Shown here: piece by piece, positions 11,813 through 23,174 of the stretch | Layout of the letters: every line of letters begins with the position of its first letter | Position numbering within the stretch: position 1 is the stretch's first letter | NCBI RefSeq assembly: GCF_000264995.1 | Contig: NW_006767441.1 | Coordinates: forward strand, 638,255-702,254 | DNA from: Punctularia strigosozonata HHB-11173 SS5 | Taxonomy: Eukaryota > Basidiomycota > Agaricomycetes > Corticiales > Punctulariaceae | Reading direction: 5' to 3' | DNA: 64,000 nucleotides | Notes under the pieces: generated by a model | The model's input: the letters and a program-made list of their open reading frames with translations, nothing else | Database searches by the model: none | What the model was told of the DNA's origin: nothing | Made by a program: the position numbers and the translations under genes

Positions 11813-13618
11813 ATGTCAAGAGCGACGGTTTACTATGGCGCAGTGATCAATCCAACGAGTCTCACGGAGTACCGCTCCTCGCCGCAAAGCTTGATCGCAG
11901 TCTCGGCCCAAGGAGACATCGACTGGGTGGTCTACGATGTTCAGGACTCCATGGTCCAGCAGGTCATGGCGGAAAGGGGATATACAGAAGCTGATGTAGT
12001 CGTACTCAAGCGAGGGGAATTTATCATGCCCGGATTTGTCGATACAGTGCGTCGCTTCCCCGATGGTTCATTGAGCGCTCAGCATATGCAATCTAGCATA
12101 CCCATGCGCCCCAAGTTCCTAACATGGGCAGGTGGGTGAGCATACTGCCGCAATAGAACGGCCTCTGATGTAGTTCCCACTCAGCGGACAACAATATGAA
12201 CTACTGGACTGGCTAAATGAGGTTACATTTCCGGTACGTTGTCCGTACTTCCCCCGCTTGCCGGCTCACACCGGAGGACGTAGGTAGAGTCCAAGTTCTC
12301 GGATGTCACTTTCGCGCGAAGAACGTATCAATCAGTCGTGCGGCGCAAGATTGACTCTGGGGTACGTTTACCGGTCCCAAATCTGCTGTCACTGATAAGC
12401 CGTTCAGACCACCACGTGTTGCTACTACGGCAGTTTGCACCTTGAGGCAACGAAAGTATTGGCGGACGTCGTTCATGAACTCGGCCAACGCGCCTTCGTT
12501 GGAGTACGTACATTTCTCCGGTTCGAGGGGAATTTTCACGTTGATCCACATCCAGAAATGCAATATGAACAATAACTCCCCGGATTATTACATCGAGCCT
12601 TCGGTCGAAGTATCTGTGCAGGCAACGGAAGCGCTGATACAATATGTCCGTTCCCTCCCGCCCACGCCATGGAATTCTCCAGACTCCTCTGCCGAGCCTC
12701 TGGTGCACCCTATCATCACACCGCGCTTTGCGATATCTTGCACATCGGATCTGATGACTCAGCTGGGCGCGCTGGCATCTAGGGATCCTTCGCTTCGCAT
12801 CCAAACCCATATCTCGGAGAATGCGAACGAGATTGCCTTCACGAAAGAGCTTTTCCCAGATTGCGAGACATACGCAGAGGTGTACGACAAACACGGTCTG
12901 CTGAAGGAGACGACCGTATTGGCACATGCCGTTCACCTCGAGCCTGCGGAGGTAGAGCTCATCAAGAAGCGCAATGCGGGCGTCAGCCATTGTCCCACAA
13001 GCAACTTTAACATTCGAAGTGGAATGGCCAAGGTTGGGCATCTTCTGGACAATGGAATCAAAGTGCGTTCTCAGTCCGGTTTGACTGATCCTTGCCGCTC
13101 ACACCCATATGCAACAGGTTGGCTTGGGAACAGACGTATCTGGCGGATTCTCGCCGTCCATCCTCACGGCTGTGCAACACGCCAGCATTTGCTCCAAGAT
13201 GGTAGCGCTGCAGACTCCTTCGGACATGGCGGAAGGCGCAGGCCATGGTCACACTCCGCGATTTGCCAACCGCCAGTTATCTGTCCCGACGCTGCTGTAT
13301 CTCGCTACGAAAGGCGGCGCAGATGTATGCAATCTCTCGCACCGCATCGGGTCCTTCGAATCGGGCAAGAGCTTCGACGCGCTCTTTGTGAGCATGCGCA
13401 GTGAGACGGGCAACCCGGCCGTGTGGGGCGTAGACGTCGACTGGGAGCTTGGCTTGGGTGTCGGCGCCGAAGTTGGCGGAGGCGAAACGGCGCATGCGCT
13501 GCTGTCCAAGGAGTTGGATGGGATGCTTGAACGGTTCTTCTTCTGCGGGGACGACAGGAATATCCGGCGAATTTACGTGCAAGGGAGGATGATCGGCGGT
13601 AGCCTCTTCCAGCCGTAG
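11813..13618 (+). CDS. Guanine deaminase
   Basis: Converts guanine to xanthine and ammonia in purine salvage; a zinc amidohydrolase. The N-terminal strand domain ends in PGFVDT; a small intron (GTGCGTCG..TCTAG) then restores the metal-binding HTHAPQ motif. Further signature pieces are IDSGTTTCCYYG, IITPRFAISCT, IQTHISE (His ligand), VLAHAVHLE, HCPTSNFNIRSG and GLGTDVSGG (metal Asp). The C-terminus runs to GGSLFQP, stop 13618. All the usual zinc and substrate residues of the guanine deaminase branch appear present. There are at least six exons, with introns of about 50-60 nt. The function is secure for the family; cytosolic location is inferred from the lack of a signal peptide. Confidence 0.94.
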
Positions 13619-13715
13619 CCGAATTTTTGTGCAGTCCACATTTTCATCATGGAGCGACCGAATAATAATCTGTTTCGGGATGTGTGGGGCAGAGTCCTTG
13701 TGATTATGCAAGCAA

Positions 13716-13731
13716 GGTAGGTAGGTAGGTA
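13716..13731. repeat. Short GGTA tetranucleotide microsatellite
   Basis: Four perfect GGTA units just downstream of guanine deaminase. A simple repeat with no assigned role. Confidence 0.85.
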
Positions 13732-14473
13732 AAGGGTTGGGGGAAACTTAATGCTTGGGTTTACTGATATCTCGGCACACCAACCTCCTATTCACCGATT
13801 GCGATGAGAAACATGTTGACGGAGTGCCGCCTCCGAAGATTAAACGGCTTACGCAGTAAGAACGAACGAATGCTACGATACGCCCGGTAGCACGGCGGTG
13901 CTGTCCTCCGCATTGCCAAAATATACTCTGAATGCGCACGGTAGCTTCGCAAGCTGATGGATGATTCTCATAGGGTAGTTGCATACCCACTATACGAGAG
14001 CGGCTGGGAACAACTTGCGTGTATGGAGAAAACGCTCACGATCGTCGGCCGTTGGTGGCTTCAGACGATGCGCCGGTGGCATTAGCACGCGACTTGAGGC
14101 GACGACAGCTATGATAGAGTATCATTAAGTACGAAGTGCACGCAGGAAGGTTGGTCAATCAGTGGGAATGTTCGGTACAATTCTGCCAGCGAAGGGACTC
14201 GTCCACGCGCGCGTTTCCCTGCGTTCCGCGCTGCTATCGCGCACACCATGCCCAGGCTGAATGGTGGTTACCTTTCGTCCCTAGCTGTGCATGCATCTAG
14301 ATCAATCAATGCTTTGCATCCTTCACAGGCGCCGATGGTGTTCCAAGGCTGGAGACTGCGTCTCATGCTGATGAAGCCATGGAGACGTTGTACTGATTCG
14401 AGCGGCGTCCTATAACACGCTCTGGGACTCAGCGGGTTTAACCGGCCAGCGGGCGAGTCATCGCGCTCGAACT

Positions 14474-14582
14474 ACGCGTTTCGACGCGTCTTTCGCGCTA
14501 GAACATTCTCCAAACCACAAAAGACGCGTTATGGCGCGTCTGCGATGTCGGGGGGGGGCGGACGTGGCGGGTGTCGACGCGT
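14474..14582. promoter_or_regulatory. Cluster of MluI cell-cycle boxes plus an E2F-like site
   Basis: Four ACGCGT hexamers are seen at 14474, 14484, 14524 and 14577, with TTTCGCGC at 14491-14498. ACGCGT is the MCB element bound by MBF in yeasts, and TTTCGCGC is the E2F/MBF-type consensus. Four perfect hexamers in about 110 bp is far above chance. The nearest downstream start is the orphan gene at 15268, about 690 bp away. Binding and target are inferred. Confidence 0.6.
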
Positions 14583-15267
14583 TGCTATCGGTAGTGCATG
14601 AGGAACTGGCACGGATCGTTGCGCGAGCGCTACTCGGCTCTCTTCAGCGAGGGAGACCGCGTATGAATTCCCGATAGCCCGGTTCTCGAATGTCTGGAAT
14701 GATGATCGTACTAGTCGGGTTCGTAGGCGTTGTGTGGTCGCTCTTGATGCAGTCTCGTGAGACAGAATGACGCTGGCCAGGTACAGAACGCCGGCGCCGC
14801 TTCCTTGCGGTCGGTGATCTTGATTGACGTCGCCTGCCGTACTTACTCCAAGGCCACCGCGGAAAAAGCGGTGGGTTGCTGGGGCGATTCCAGAGCATGC
14901 GCAGCGAACAAGCGCCGATGATGGTGGAAACAGCCTCTAGCGTTCCAAGTATTTAGTGCGCGGAAGGGACCCGGTGTCTGGTCCAGAAGTCCGATCCCGC
15001 GACACGTCGAGTTGACAGAAAGCAGAAAGGACGACATCAGTGAAACATATGGACGCAGGTGGACGCCCAGCGCAATCCATCGCAAGGATATAGACGGTGG
15101 GTAATTGATTCAAGTGATCGACTGGCCAAGGCGTGAAAGAGGATGTGAAGTTGTGAAGGGAAGAGTGATGCGACCGAATACCGGATCTGCCAGAAGTATA
15201 AGACTCCTCGCATTTTCGTCTCCTCCTCCCGAGGTCTCAAGTCGGGTCCCTTCGCCGTCCTCTGGTC

Positions 15268-16082
15268 ATGCCGTCCCTCCGTCGTACCTACAGCTCGCCG
15301 TCCATTCGCTCGTCGCCCTACTCCCGCACGCGTGCGGGCGCGTACCAGCCAAGGCGCGCGTCGGGCTCGGACACGCTCGGCAGGCGGGTTCTGGCCGACA
15401 TCGACTGGTGGAGGGCACCGGGCGCGCAGCACAACGGCCGCGACGCCCAGCCCGACGCGGAGGGGGACGAGAACGCCAGCGAGCCCGAGCGCCCGTTGGA
15501 AGAGGTCCTTCGCACGGCTCCACCGGATGCGGACGAGCACGACGCGGTCCCTGCGACCGTCGCGGGCGCCGGCGAAGGCAGCGCAGAGTCGACATGGCAA
15601 GCTGGCTTTGGCCTTGACCTGCGTCCTACCCTCGACTTGTGGACCACGGAGGTCAGCGCAGACCAGGGAAACGAGGTAGCCCTGCCCACTTCGCGTATAC
15701 CATATAGTCGTCGCTGAACATCGTCGCTTCGCCATAGCCACCGTCACCTATACCTCAGTTCTCAACATTATCCATCAGTCCTCAGAGCCCTACGTTGACT
15801 GCGTCTTCACTCAATGCGTCGCCCGAGATGGCACGCGCGTCGTTGGTACCGGAAACGACGGGCGGGACACCCTGGGCTGTTTTGGGCTTGGGATCACCCC
15901 GCATGGCCAGTCTTAGCCCCTCAGCACGCTACAGACGCCCCCAGGCCTTGATGCGCTCGGTTTCAGAGTCCTACGTAGACCTGCCGAGCCAACAATGCGC
16001 GATGCCCGAGTTCGGTCTCCAGCCTGAACGCAACGCGTCCAGTCGTTTCGACGATTTCGCTCCCCATCACGACATGTTCTAA
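15268..16082 (+). CDS. Orphan Ser/Pro-rich protein with a DIDWW motif
   Basis: I do not recognise a named family. Exon 1 starts MPSLRRTYSSPSIRSSPYS, continues with YQPRRASGSDTLGRRVLADIDWW (residues about 26-48) and is then acidic. Ending exon 1 at 15675 (GAG before GTAGCC) and restarting at 15759 keeps frame and gives STLSISPQSPTLTASSLN, then SPRMASLSPSARYRRPQAL and SESYVDLPSQ, stop 16082 (243 residues). An alternative acceptor at 15785 also keeps frame. Many Ser-Pro and basic Ser sites suggest a phosphorylated, disordered regulator. The upstream ACGCGT cluster hints at G1/S expression, which is inference only. Confidence 0.6.
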
Positions 16083-17239
16083 AACAATCGACTGTGGTCA
16101 CACAGACGTAAGACGCGTTAGGCGTCGATATCACGCGTCTCGATCACATACCGGGGATATCCAGGCCGCCCCAGGACCTGCCGTTCACCTCGTTCCATTG
16201 CATCAACCACCATCTGCCCCAGTACAATCATCTTTCTTGAACGCGCCACCGCGACCACATGCCGTGCCATTGCATACCTCCGGTACCCATCTGCCCATTC
16301 CCCCGACTACATCCACGCCCCCACGGCATCCCGACGTCACCCAGCAAGACTAGATTTCTCAGTTCAACCAACAATTTCACGACACGCGATGACCCCGTCA
16401 TGCACGCATCCGCCCGTGTCTCGCTCCCAACCCAATTCGCCCGCGCCGCCTTTATCTTCACGAGCCCGCGCCTGTGCATAAAACGAGCCCATCTTCTCCA
16501 CATCTGTACACCTTATGCATCTCACGTCTGTCTACCTGCTGTCTCGCCTCCCAAAAACTGCTACGGACACTGTACATTGTTCCAACCACGTCGTCCCGCC
16601 CACATTCTTGGCTTCTCGTTGTTGTCCTCTCCGATGCTTACCCCCCCCCCTCTTTGAAACAATGTTGTCATAGTGCCGTAGTAGTACGCCTAACGACTGA
16701 ATCACTACGTAGGGGTTATCTACTCGGGCGCCCTCCCGACCTCCATGACCGCTGCGCGCACTGTGTTCTACGATTTGTAACGCATTAGAATATTTCTAGA
16801 TTTTCACGGATGAAAGCGGGCTTATGCAAGATTGGTGCGCGTTCTCGAGCAGCTAATAGGTACGTGTAGCTATAGCTAGGAACCTCGTGCCTAGCTAGAC
16901 CCCAGACCTGCAGCCGTACGTGCATCCTCCCACCTCAACGATCTCACCCGCCGGAATTTCACAAGTCGGTGCCGAATGATATATATCGGCGATCCCCATG
17001 TGATGCAGACAATACACGAACCCTGGCATGACGTCGTGATGTCCACCGCAGCCTGAGGCGGGGGTGGCCTTGCTGGGCGTCGCTTCGGGATCGTCCATCG
17101 TGGCATCGCCGAAAAAGTTGATTGCACCCCGTCTTTTCGACACGACCTGTCGCCCCGGACGCCCTCTGGGGAGGCACGGAAAAGGAGGACACGCGGACGT
17201 GTATCCGCATCTCACGTATCTTCGTTATCTGCCACCGAG
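16083..17239. other. Intergenic, C-rich on the plus strand
   Basis: From about 16150 to 16670 the plus strand is strongly C/T-rich with few Gs, like a long 3' untranslated region. Two further ACGCGT hexamers lie just after the orphan gene (near 16113 and 16133). Open frames here are repetitive in composition and match nothing I know. Confidence 0.5.
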
Positions 17240-19049
17240 CTATCGGTTCATCCCAGCAATCACCGTCGGTCCTGCAACCTTGCTCACAGACGACGGCGCG
17301 ATGGGTCCGTATCGCATATCGAGCGCAGGCAGGCTTGAGCGTTTGTCGGCGACGATCTGTTTAGTCGCGTCTGGACGCGCCTGTGGCTGCGACGGCAGCG
17401 TATGACGAGTCGCCGTTGGCGGCTGTTGCGCTTGCTGACCCTGGCGGGCTTTCCAGTTGTTTCGTATTTTCGCAGACCGAGCTAGAAGCTAAATGCGATG
17501 CAATGACGGCAAGTCAGAACAAGCGAAGTTGATTGATTGGGGATCCTAATATACCTCGTCTTTTTGCACGCCATCAGCGATACTTTGGATGATTTTATCC
17601 ACGACACTGCGGTGGTTGCCATGAGGCTTGTCGTTTCTAAATCGCATCATCCGCCAGCGCTCGCCCTCGAGGTCCCAGTGAACCTCGACAATCCGGTCAT
17701 CAATCTGTTCTCCCGTTGACTTCATTCTGCGAAGCGATTAACTGGTGCCGGAAAGAGTTACTTGTCAGGGACTCACTTTTCCCACTCCGCATCCTCTACA
17801 TAGAGAACATCGAACGGTTCGTATTTGGCCGCGGGTCCTTCGCCACCAGTCCAGACATGCAACACGAATATCGGTTTTTGCTCGAAGTCTGCTTCCCGCG
17901 AAGGTGTAGGAGGAAATCTGAGAACAAGCTTGAAGTCGATCGAATTCTCCTCAGGTGGCTTCCATTTCAGTCTATGATGAATGTCAGCGATCGATTTTTC
18001 CTTCGAGCAGCCGAAGTTCGCACATGTTCTTGTCCGTCCCGGGAGTATAGGGCGTATTCACACAGGTGTATATCAGACCATCATTTCCATGCTGCAAATG
18101 AGGTATGTCGACGTTGAAGACTTTATCGACATGATAAGAAAAGTTGATTTCTTTGACCATGATCCTATGTTGAGATAAGCCCTTTGATACATTTGTCGAG
18201 CGTGGATATGCTCACTCAAAAGGCTGATTTTGCAGCATGTGTGGGTGGTCCTTGATCATCTTCGCGTATGGCTTGTAGAACCAATCTCTCAGCCTCTATT
18301 ATGGGGGCATTCAGTACTTTCTCCATCGAAAATACGGCCGAATTGGCCACTCACGCCATAACGCTTGTCCAGAGTACGTGACATGACGTTCTGATCGTCC
18401 ACTACAAGACAATCGAACGCTAACATTCGTATCGTTTCCTACGTTCCATGAGACATTCGGGCGCAACTCGAATATCTCGCTGGCTTACTTTCTGAGTTTT
18501 GGAATCAACGTCAACGACTAGCTCTCCATCCACAAGAGTGTTTCGTAGCGGCCTGTCAGGGAATTCATGATGAGGGAAGTATAGGCCAGACAATTGGCGG
18601 TAGGTATTGTGGCGGTCAATCTGATTTTGTAAAGAGAAACATGAATATGAGTTATCGTAGTAGGAGTGGATGGTACATACAAGAAACACCGCCTGGTCGT
18701 TGGTTTGCAGGTTTGTACATATCAAGAAGAGGACGCGTACACCGTCGGACTTCTCGCATACCCAGTAGCTGCGCGCACAGAACCATGAAATGCGATAATC
18801 GTCTTGAGGGTGATAACACGTACTCCTGCTCTTCCAGCCTTTCCAGATCACTAACGGAGAAACTTATAGGCTGACTCCCCGGAAAGCTGCTCAGGGGTGA
18901 TACTCGGTTGAAGTCACGCAGGACGAAGACGCGCTCACTGACCGGTCATGTTCCAACTGACACATCTGAGCTACATGCGACTTGAGCCATCGTTCTTGGT
19001 CTGAGTTCCGTGGAACGACATCGCCGGGCAAGTCAGGTATTCGGGGCAT
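17240..19049 (-). CDS. mRNA-capping enzyme guanylyltransferase
   Basis: Transfers GMP to the 5' end of nascent RNA polymerase II transcripts; nuclear. The start at 19049 gives MPRIPDLPGDVVPRN, the usual fungal N-terminus. Ordered motifs: YWVCEKSDGVR (motif I, lysine nucleophile in KSDG), IDRHNTYRQLSGLYFP, NTLVDGELVVD (motif III), HGNDGLIYT (motif IV) and MLKWKPPEENSIDFK (motif V). The OB-fold part follows, with VLHVWTGG, WRMMRFRNDKPHGNH and a basic Gln/Pro-rich tail ending AGPTVIAGMNR. It is separate from the RNA triphosphatase, as in other fungi. Multiple short introns occur. SKP1 lies 450 bp upstream on the same strand. Confidence 0.95.
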
Positions 19050-19496
19050 GCACCGCGGTAGCGGTAATGCGTCGGTAGTGGAACGGTGGCGAATAAATCA
19101 AGGAAGAGTGCTAGCGCCCCACACAGGCCCAGAGGTAGAGGATGGTATATGTGGCCGACGTCAGGGTAGCAGAAAGACGGAGTCACACTCAAAACGCGAC
19201 CGCGAAGCGAACCAACGCCATTGCATGCAGCATTTCTCAGCGGCAGCCAGGGCGCAGTGTCTCGCACAGCTTCAGCCGAAGATCACGAAACTCAAACCTA
19301 CGTTTATCTCGGGTCAACCGGTCATATCCTGCTCGTGACAACGTTCACCGGGAGCGAAGCTCACGTTGAGTAGTTTCAGAGAAAGCGTTGACTCAAAGTT
19401 TACAGGATCGCGCGACATGTAATGATCAATACAAAGAAGGGGATTAGGTAGCTATCCGAACGGAAAACGAATGTCGAGGGAGGATCACGCAACCGC

Positions 19497-20282
19497 TCAA
19501 CGATCCTCAGCCCATTCCTGTGTGAAAGAAAAGCACGTCGCAAGTGAATCTTACTGCTATGCATCGTGTATACTGGGTACGTACGTTCTCCTTCTTGATT
19601 TGGGCCTTAGTTGACAACATGCTGTCAGCACGCAGCAATACCCTGATAGGCTAAGAAAACTGACCTCCTCCTCGGGAGTGAAGTCGTTAACGATGTTGAA
19701 CAACTTGCGAATTTCCTCAGGGGTCTTGCCCTTGATCATGTTTGCGACAGTCTTGCAACCGACATCGCTGTAGACGAGGCAGCCCCTTCAGTATACAATC
19801 TACCAGAACGACAAGATGGACTCACAGAAGAGGTTTGATGTCAAGGTAGTTTGCGGCGAGAATGATCTCGAATAGCATCTCCTGATCGACGGTGATGAAC
19901 TTCTGATCCCACTCGCTGATATCCGTTGTCCGCTTGCGAGTCTCATCTTGCGACTCGTCGGCGACCGGTAGAGGCTCGCCCCGATGGTGCTCGCAGTACT
20001 CCAAAACCTACGCCACCCGATACTATGATCAGACATCCTGAGCTTCTGCATAATCAAGATGATGGATCACCTTCTTCAGTACGCTGGCGGAGACGTTTGG
20101 TAGCGGAATCGGTTGGTCGCTTTCGCCAACATCTGTACACGAGGAAGGACGCGGTCATTGGTCGCGCCACACCGCGCGTATGTGCACAAACCCTCGAGCA
20201 TGTTCTTGATCAAAACGGAGCGCTCAGCGACCTCCTTGTCCACGACGAACTGTTCATTGTCGGAAGTGACGAGAAGAACCAT
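19497..20282 (-). CDS. SKP1: SKP1, core adaptor of SCF ubiquitin ligases
   Basis: Links F-box proteins to cullin-1 in SCF complexes. The start (20282) gives [20 protein letters not shown]. The POZ fold follows with [42 protein letters not shown] and [16 protein letters not shown]. The C-terminal F-box-binding helices read [19 protein letters not shown] and EEEAQIKKENEWAEDR, stop at 19497. Length (about 160 residues) and all conserved blocks match the family. Several introns of about 50-60 nt are present. An F-box protein gene sits further along the window (46744), a possible client but not a cluster partner. Confidence 0.97.
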
Positions 20283-20673
20283 GGTTGTATAGGTGAGGGA
20301 GAAAGGGCTGAAGTCCAAATCACACCAAAAGGGAAGAGGCGAGTGTAGCTGTGCGCGCTGTGCACTGATCGCTTTTGAAGCCCCTCCAGCCTAGATCTCG
20401 TGACTCGTTGGCCGGGCACTTGTCTCACCCAGAGTCACTCTCGGGGTGACTCCGTGGACGCCCATAGTGGCACCTCAGGTTCTTTATGACGATTATGGTC
20501 TCGCGGAAAAGGCGATAGTGACATGTTCATGTCCTTGTACTTGCGTTGTGACCTCGTTGTGCAACTGGCTATCCGGTATTTCATCCTCATTGGGTAACTG
20601 ACGTGGCTGTGCTTCGTGTGGCACCGCCCATTGTTCTACCAGTCCCTGCTTTGTGTCGAAGGTGGTCAGCTCA
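20283..20673. promoter_or_regulatory. Shared divergent promoter, SKP1 / bL27m
   Basis: The starts of SKP1 (minus) and bL27m (plus) face away from each other over 391 bp. No distinct motif stands out to me. The layout suggests a bidirectional promoter. Confidence 0.45.
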
Positions 20674-21314
20674 ATGTCTTTTCTTTCGCAAGCAGCGCGA
20701 CGATGCGCTGACTTAGCTCCCAAGCCCTTCTCGGCCTTCGGTGAGCCGTGGTACTCTCACTTGTAGTCCTTGCTCCTCATTAATGGGACAGGGCTGGGCT
20801 CTGTGCGTACTGCTACGAAGCGCGCGGGAGGCACTATTCGAAACCATGGTGGCTCGCCTGGCAAGCGGCTGGGTATCAAGAAGTTCTCTGGTGCGTAGTG
20901 GCTATCAAATTCCCCAGTTCAACTGGGTCAGGGGCCACTCACCGAGTATACAGAACAATACGTGATACCTGGCAACATCATAGTACGACAACGCGGCACA
21001 CTATTTCATCCCGGTCAACATGTACGTACTCTCGTGGCTTTTCCAAACCTTTACGAGACCGACGTGCGGCGTGTTATACTCTCTGTGAATGACAGGTCGG
21101 AATGGGCAAGGACCACACACTGTTTGCGTTGGCCCCCGGATTCGTACGATTCTACCGACAGCCATATATGCGCGGACAGCGTAAATTTGTCGGGATTGTG
21201 CAGGATAAGAGCGAGAAGCTACCGCGGGACGAAGCAGCTCAAGGACGAAGTCGATACTTTGGATTGGTGAACTTGAATACCGCAAGTGCTGAACTGACGC
21301 AACCTGCGGCTTGA
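20674..21314 (+). CDS. Mitochondrial ribosomal protein bL27m
   Basis: Large-subunit protein near the peptidyl-transferase centre of the mitoribosome. Four exons, 20674-20740, 20792-20890, 20954-21021 and 21096-21314, join in frame to give 150 residues. The N-terminus MSFLSQAARRCADLAPKPFS is a basic presequence. The hallmark blocks are TATKRAGGTIRN, SPGKRLGIKKFSG, IPGNIIVRQRG, HPGQHVGMGKDHTLFAL and GFVRFYRQP, followed by a fungal C-terminal extension. Exon joins fall inside these blocks, so the splice model is well supported. Divergent from SKP1. Confidence 0.95.
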
Positions 21315-21719
21315 TGTCTTTCCACATAGTTACTGTCCTATGTTATCATCCCTCTAATGCACGATTATGTCCATCGTTGAAATCTTGTGTGGAATCGCGT
21401 TTTGTCGATCGTATTCGAAGCGCTCAAACCAGGCTTGAGTCGCTGGAATACGCGGCGCTCGTTTCTGTCTGCGCCTGCAATCGTCGCCCTGCATCGTGTT
21501 CACTGTAATCTTGCCCGCTACATAAACACTCTGTTGGTAGACACGCTCTATAATTAGCGTGGTTATGGGATCGCACGTTACGCGACAGGACCGCCGTTCC
21601 ACAGGTGCTGCGCTTGCCGACTCAAGGGGACTTGCACAGTACGCCAACAACCACATTCCGTAACGCCAACTGCCGAACCCTCATCAGCCCGCGCCCGCTG
21701 GAAGGGACGTTCGCTCAAC

Positions 21720-22748
21720 ATGGCTCCCATACCGTCCGACGAGTTTCAACTCAATATCACCCCTTTGAAGCTTTCAGGTGCGTCTTTATCATCCGATTCG
21801 AGTGTTGTACTCTACATGTTTGGACTCACGATGTTCTTATACAGAGATCCCAGATGAGGCTACGATCCTCGAGAAGGGCAAAGCGATTCTAGACAGCACG
21901 GGGTCCTGGAAGCCAGGTAAATCGTTCTATCATGGCACGGTCAAGACGATCTCTCGCCCCAAGGAGGCAGGGGACGGGGCTCCGTGGCATGGTCGTATCA
22001 GCGAGCATACTCGAGAAGATGCCACCTTCGACGAGTTTTGGTCGAAACTTGGTGTCGACAAGGCTGAGAACGAGAAGAAGTAAGTGCATAGCCAGGCAAG
22101 CGACAGCATATCCGATCATTGACTGGGACATATTCATACAGCTACATTGCCGACATCAAGAAGGTTGCGAAAGTCAAGGAAATCTCTCCTAATATGATTG
22201 TCTGGACGCTATATTACACCTTCCCTCCTCCCGTGTCCCCTAGGGTCTTCACGGTCGTGCAGATCACTCATTTGGAATCAACTTCACCCCGATCAGGGTG
22301 CGTATATGAAGCAGGTTGCTACTCTCTGTTTTTTCTAACCCTCGCTCTCTTAGATGGATAATATCGCTCCCGGTTGACTTATCGTCTGAACCAGAGCTGG
22401 CGAAACTCGAAGAGAAGGGTGTCAAAGGCCGCTACGTGAGCGTAGAGAGAATCCTGGAGCTCCCTGATGGCAAGGTGGAATGGCGTATGGCCACGTCGAG
22501 TACTCCAGGCGGCAGCATACCGACCTTTGTCGCCGAACGATCTATGCCTGGCAAGATATCAGACGTGAGTACCGCTTCCTCGCCCTCTCACTTTCCGTAC
22601 GTTGCGGAACTTGTGTTGATGACATTGATCTCAGGATGTGCCCCACTTTCTCAAGTGGTTTCACTCTATCCGGGCGACGCCCACGATAACCGTCACGGAT
22701 CCTACGCCCACCGGCACGGCATTTCCAGCAGAGCCCAGCGCTACCTAG
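21720..22748 (+). CDS. DUF3074 / START-like domain protein, copy A
   Basis: A START-like (DUF3074) protein, a family with a helix-grip fold that usually binds a lipid or other hydrophobic ligand; its true function is unknown. The start is MAPIPSDEFQLNITPLKLS. Characteristic blocks are KSFYHGTVKTISRP, WHGRISEHTREDATFDEFW, ISPNMIVWTLYYTFPPPVS, RVFTVVQITHLES, WIISLPVDLS and VEWRMATSSTPGGSIPTFV. It ends PTGTAFPAEPSAT, stop 22748. No signal peptide or membrane segment is seen. It is followed on the same strand by a paralogue sharing intron positions, so the pair arose by tandem duplication. Confidence 0.85.
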
Positions 22749-23174
22749 TTGACTACGGTCCGTACCCTCCCTTACACCGATTCGCATCTGCCTCGAGCGC
22801 AATTGGACATACATGGACAACGGAGCCGATACACGTATGCGCATCTGACTCTTTACTCAATGTGCGCAAAATACCATCAATTGGACTTGGATTGGACTGC
22901 TATATGATTGCTTACTTGTTCGATGAGCACCAATTTTTCATATGGTGATATGTTCGCCTTATATGGTAACTCCCGAGCGCTCGAGTTGCGACCGCACACA
23001 CACTCTCGGGCGCAGCTCACGACGGATGACAGCACCGACGCTTCTCAGGGCGCTTCCCACCTTCCCGCTCGTAATGTGGCACATGCGAAGCCACCGCACC
23101 CCATGCCTGCAGGCGCTATAATGGGGGCGGCGCTGATCCTTCTACTAGGCCAGACAGACCAGGATTTCTTATTC

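Larger units (their letters stand above)
13619..15267. other. Gene-poor stretch of 1.65 kb
   Basis: No reading frame on either strand here resembles a known protein. Contents are a tetranucleotide GGTA run near 13716-13731, a nine-G run at 14550-14558 and the ACGCGT cluster listed separately. It probably contains the terminator of guanine deaminase and a long promoter or leader for the gene at 15268. Confidence 0.6.

Noticed and set aside
14550-14558. Nine-G run as a possible G-quadruplex
   Set aside because: A single run without three further nearby G-tracts on the same strand does not support a quadruplex call.
16895-17215. Minus-strand frame of about 106 residues (MRCGYTSACPPFPC..)
   Set aside because: It lies just past the stop of the capping enzyme and has no recognisable motif or splice partner. 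Composition looks like chance in a 3' region.
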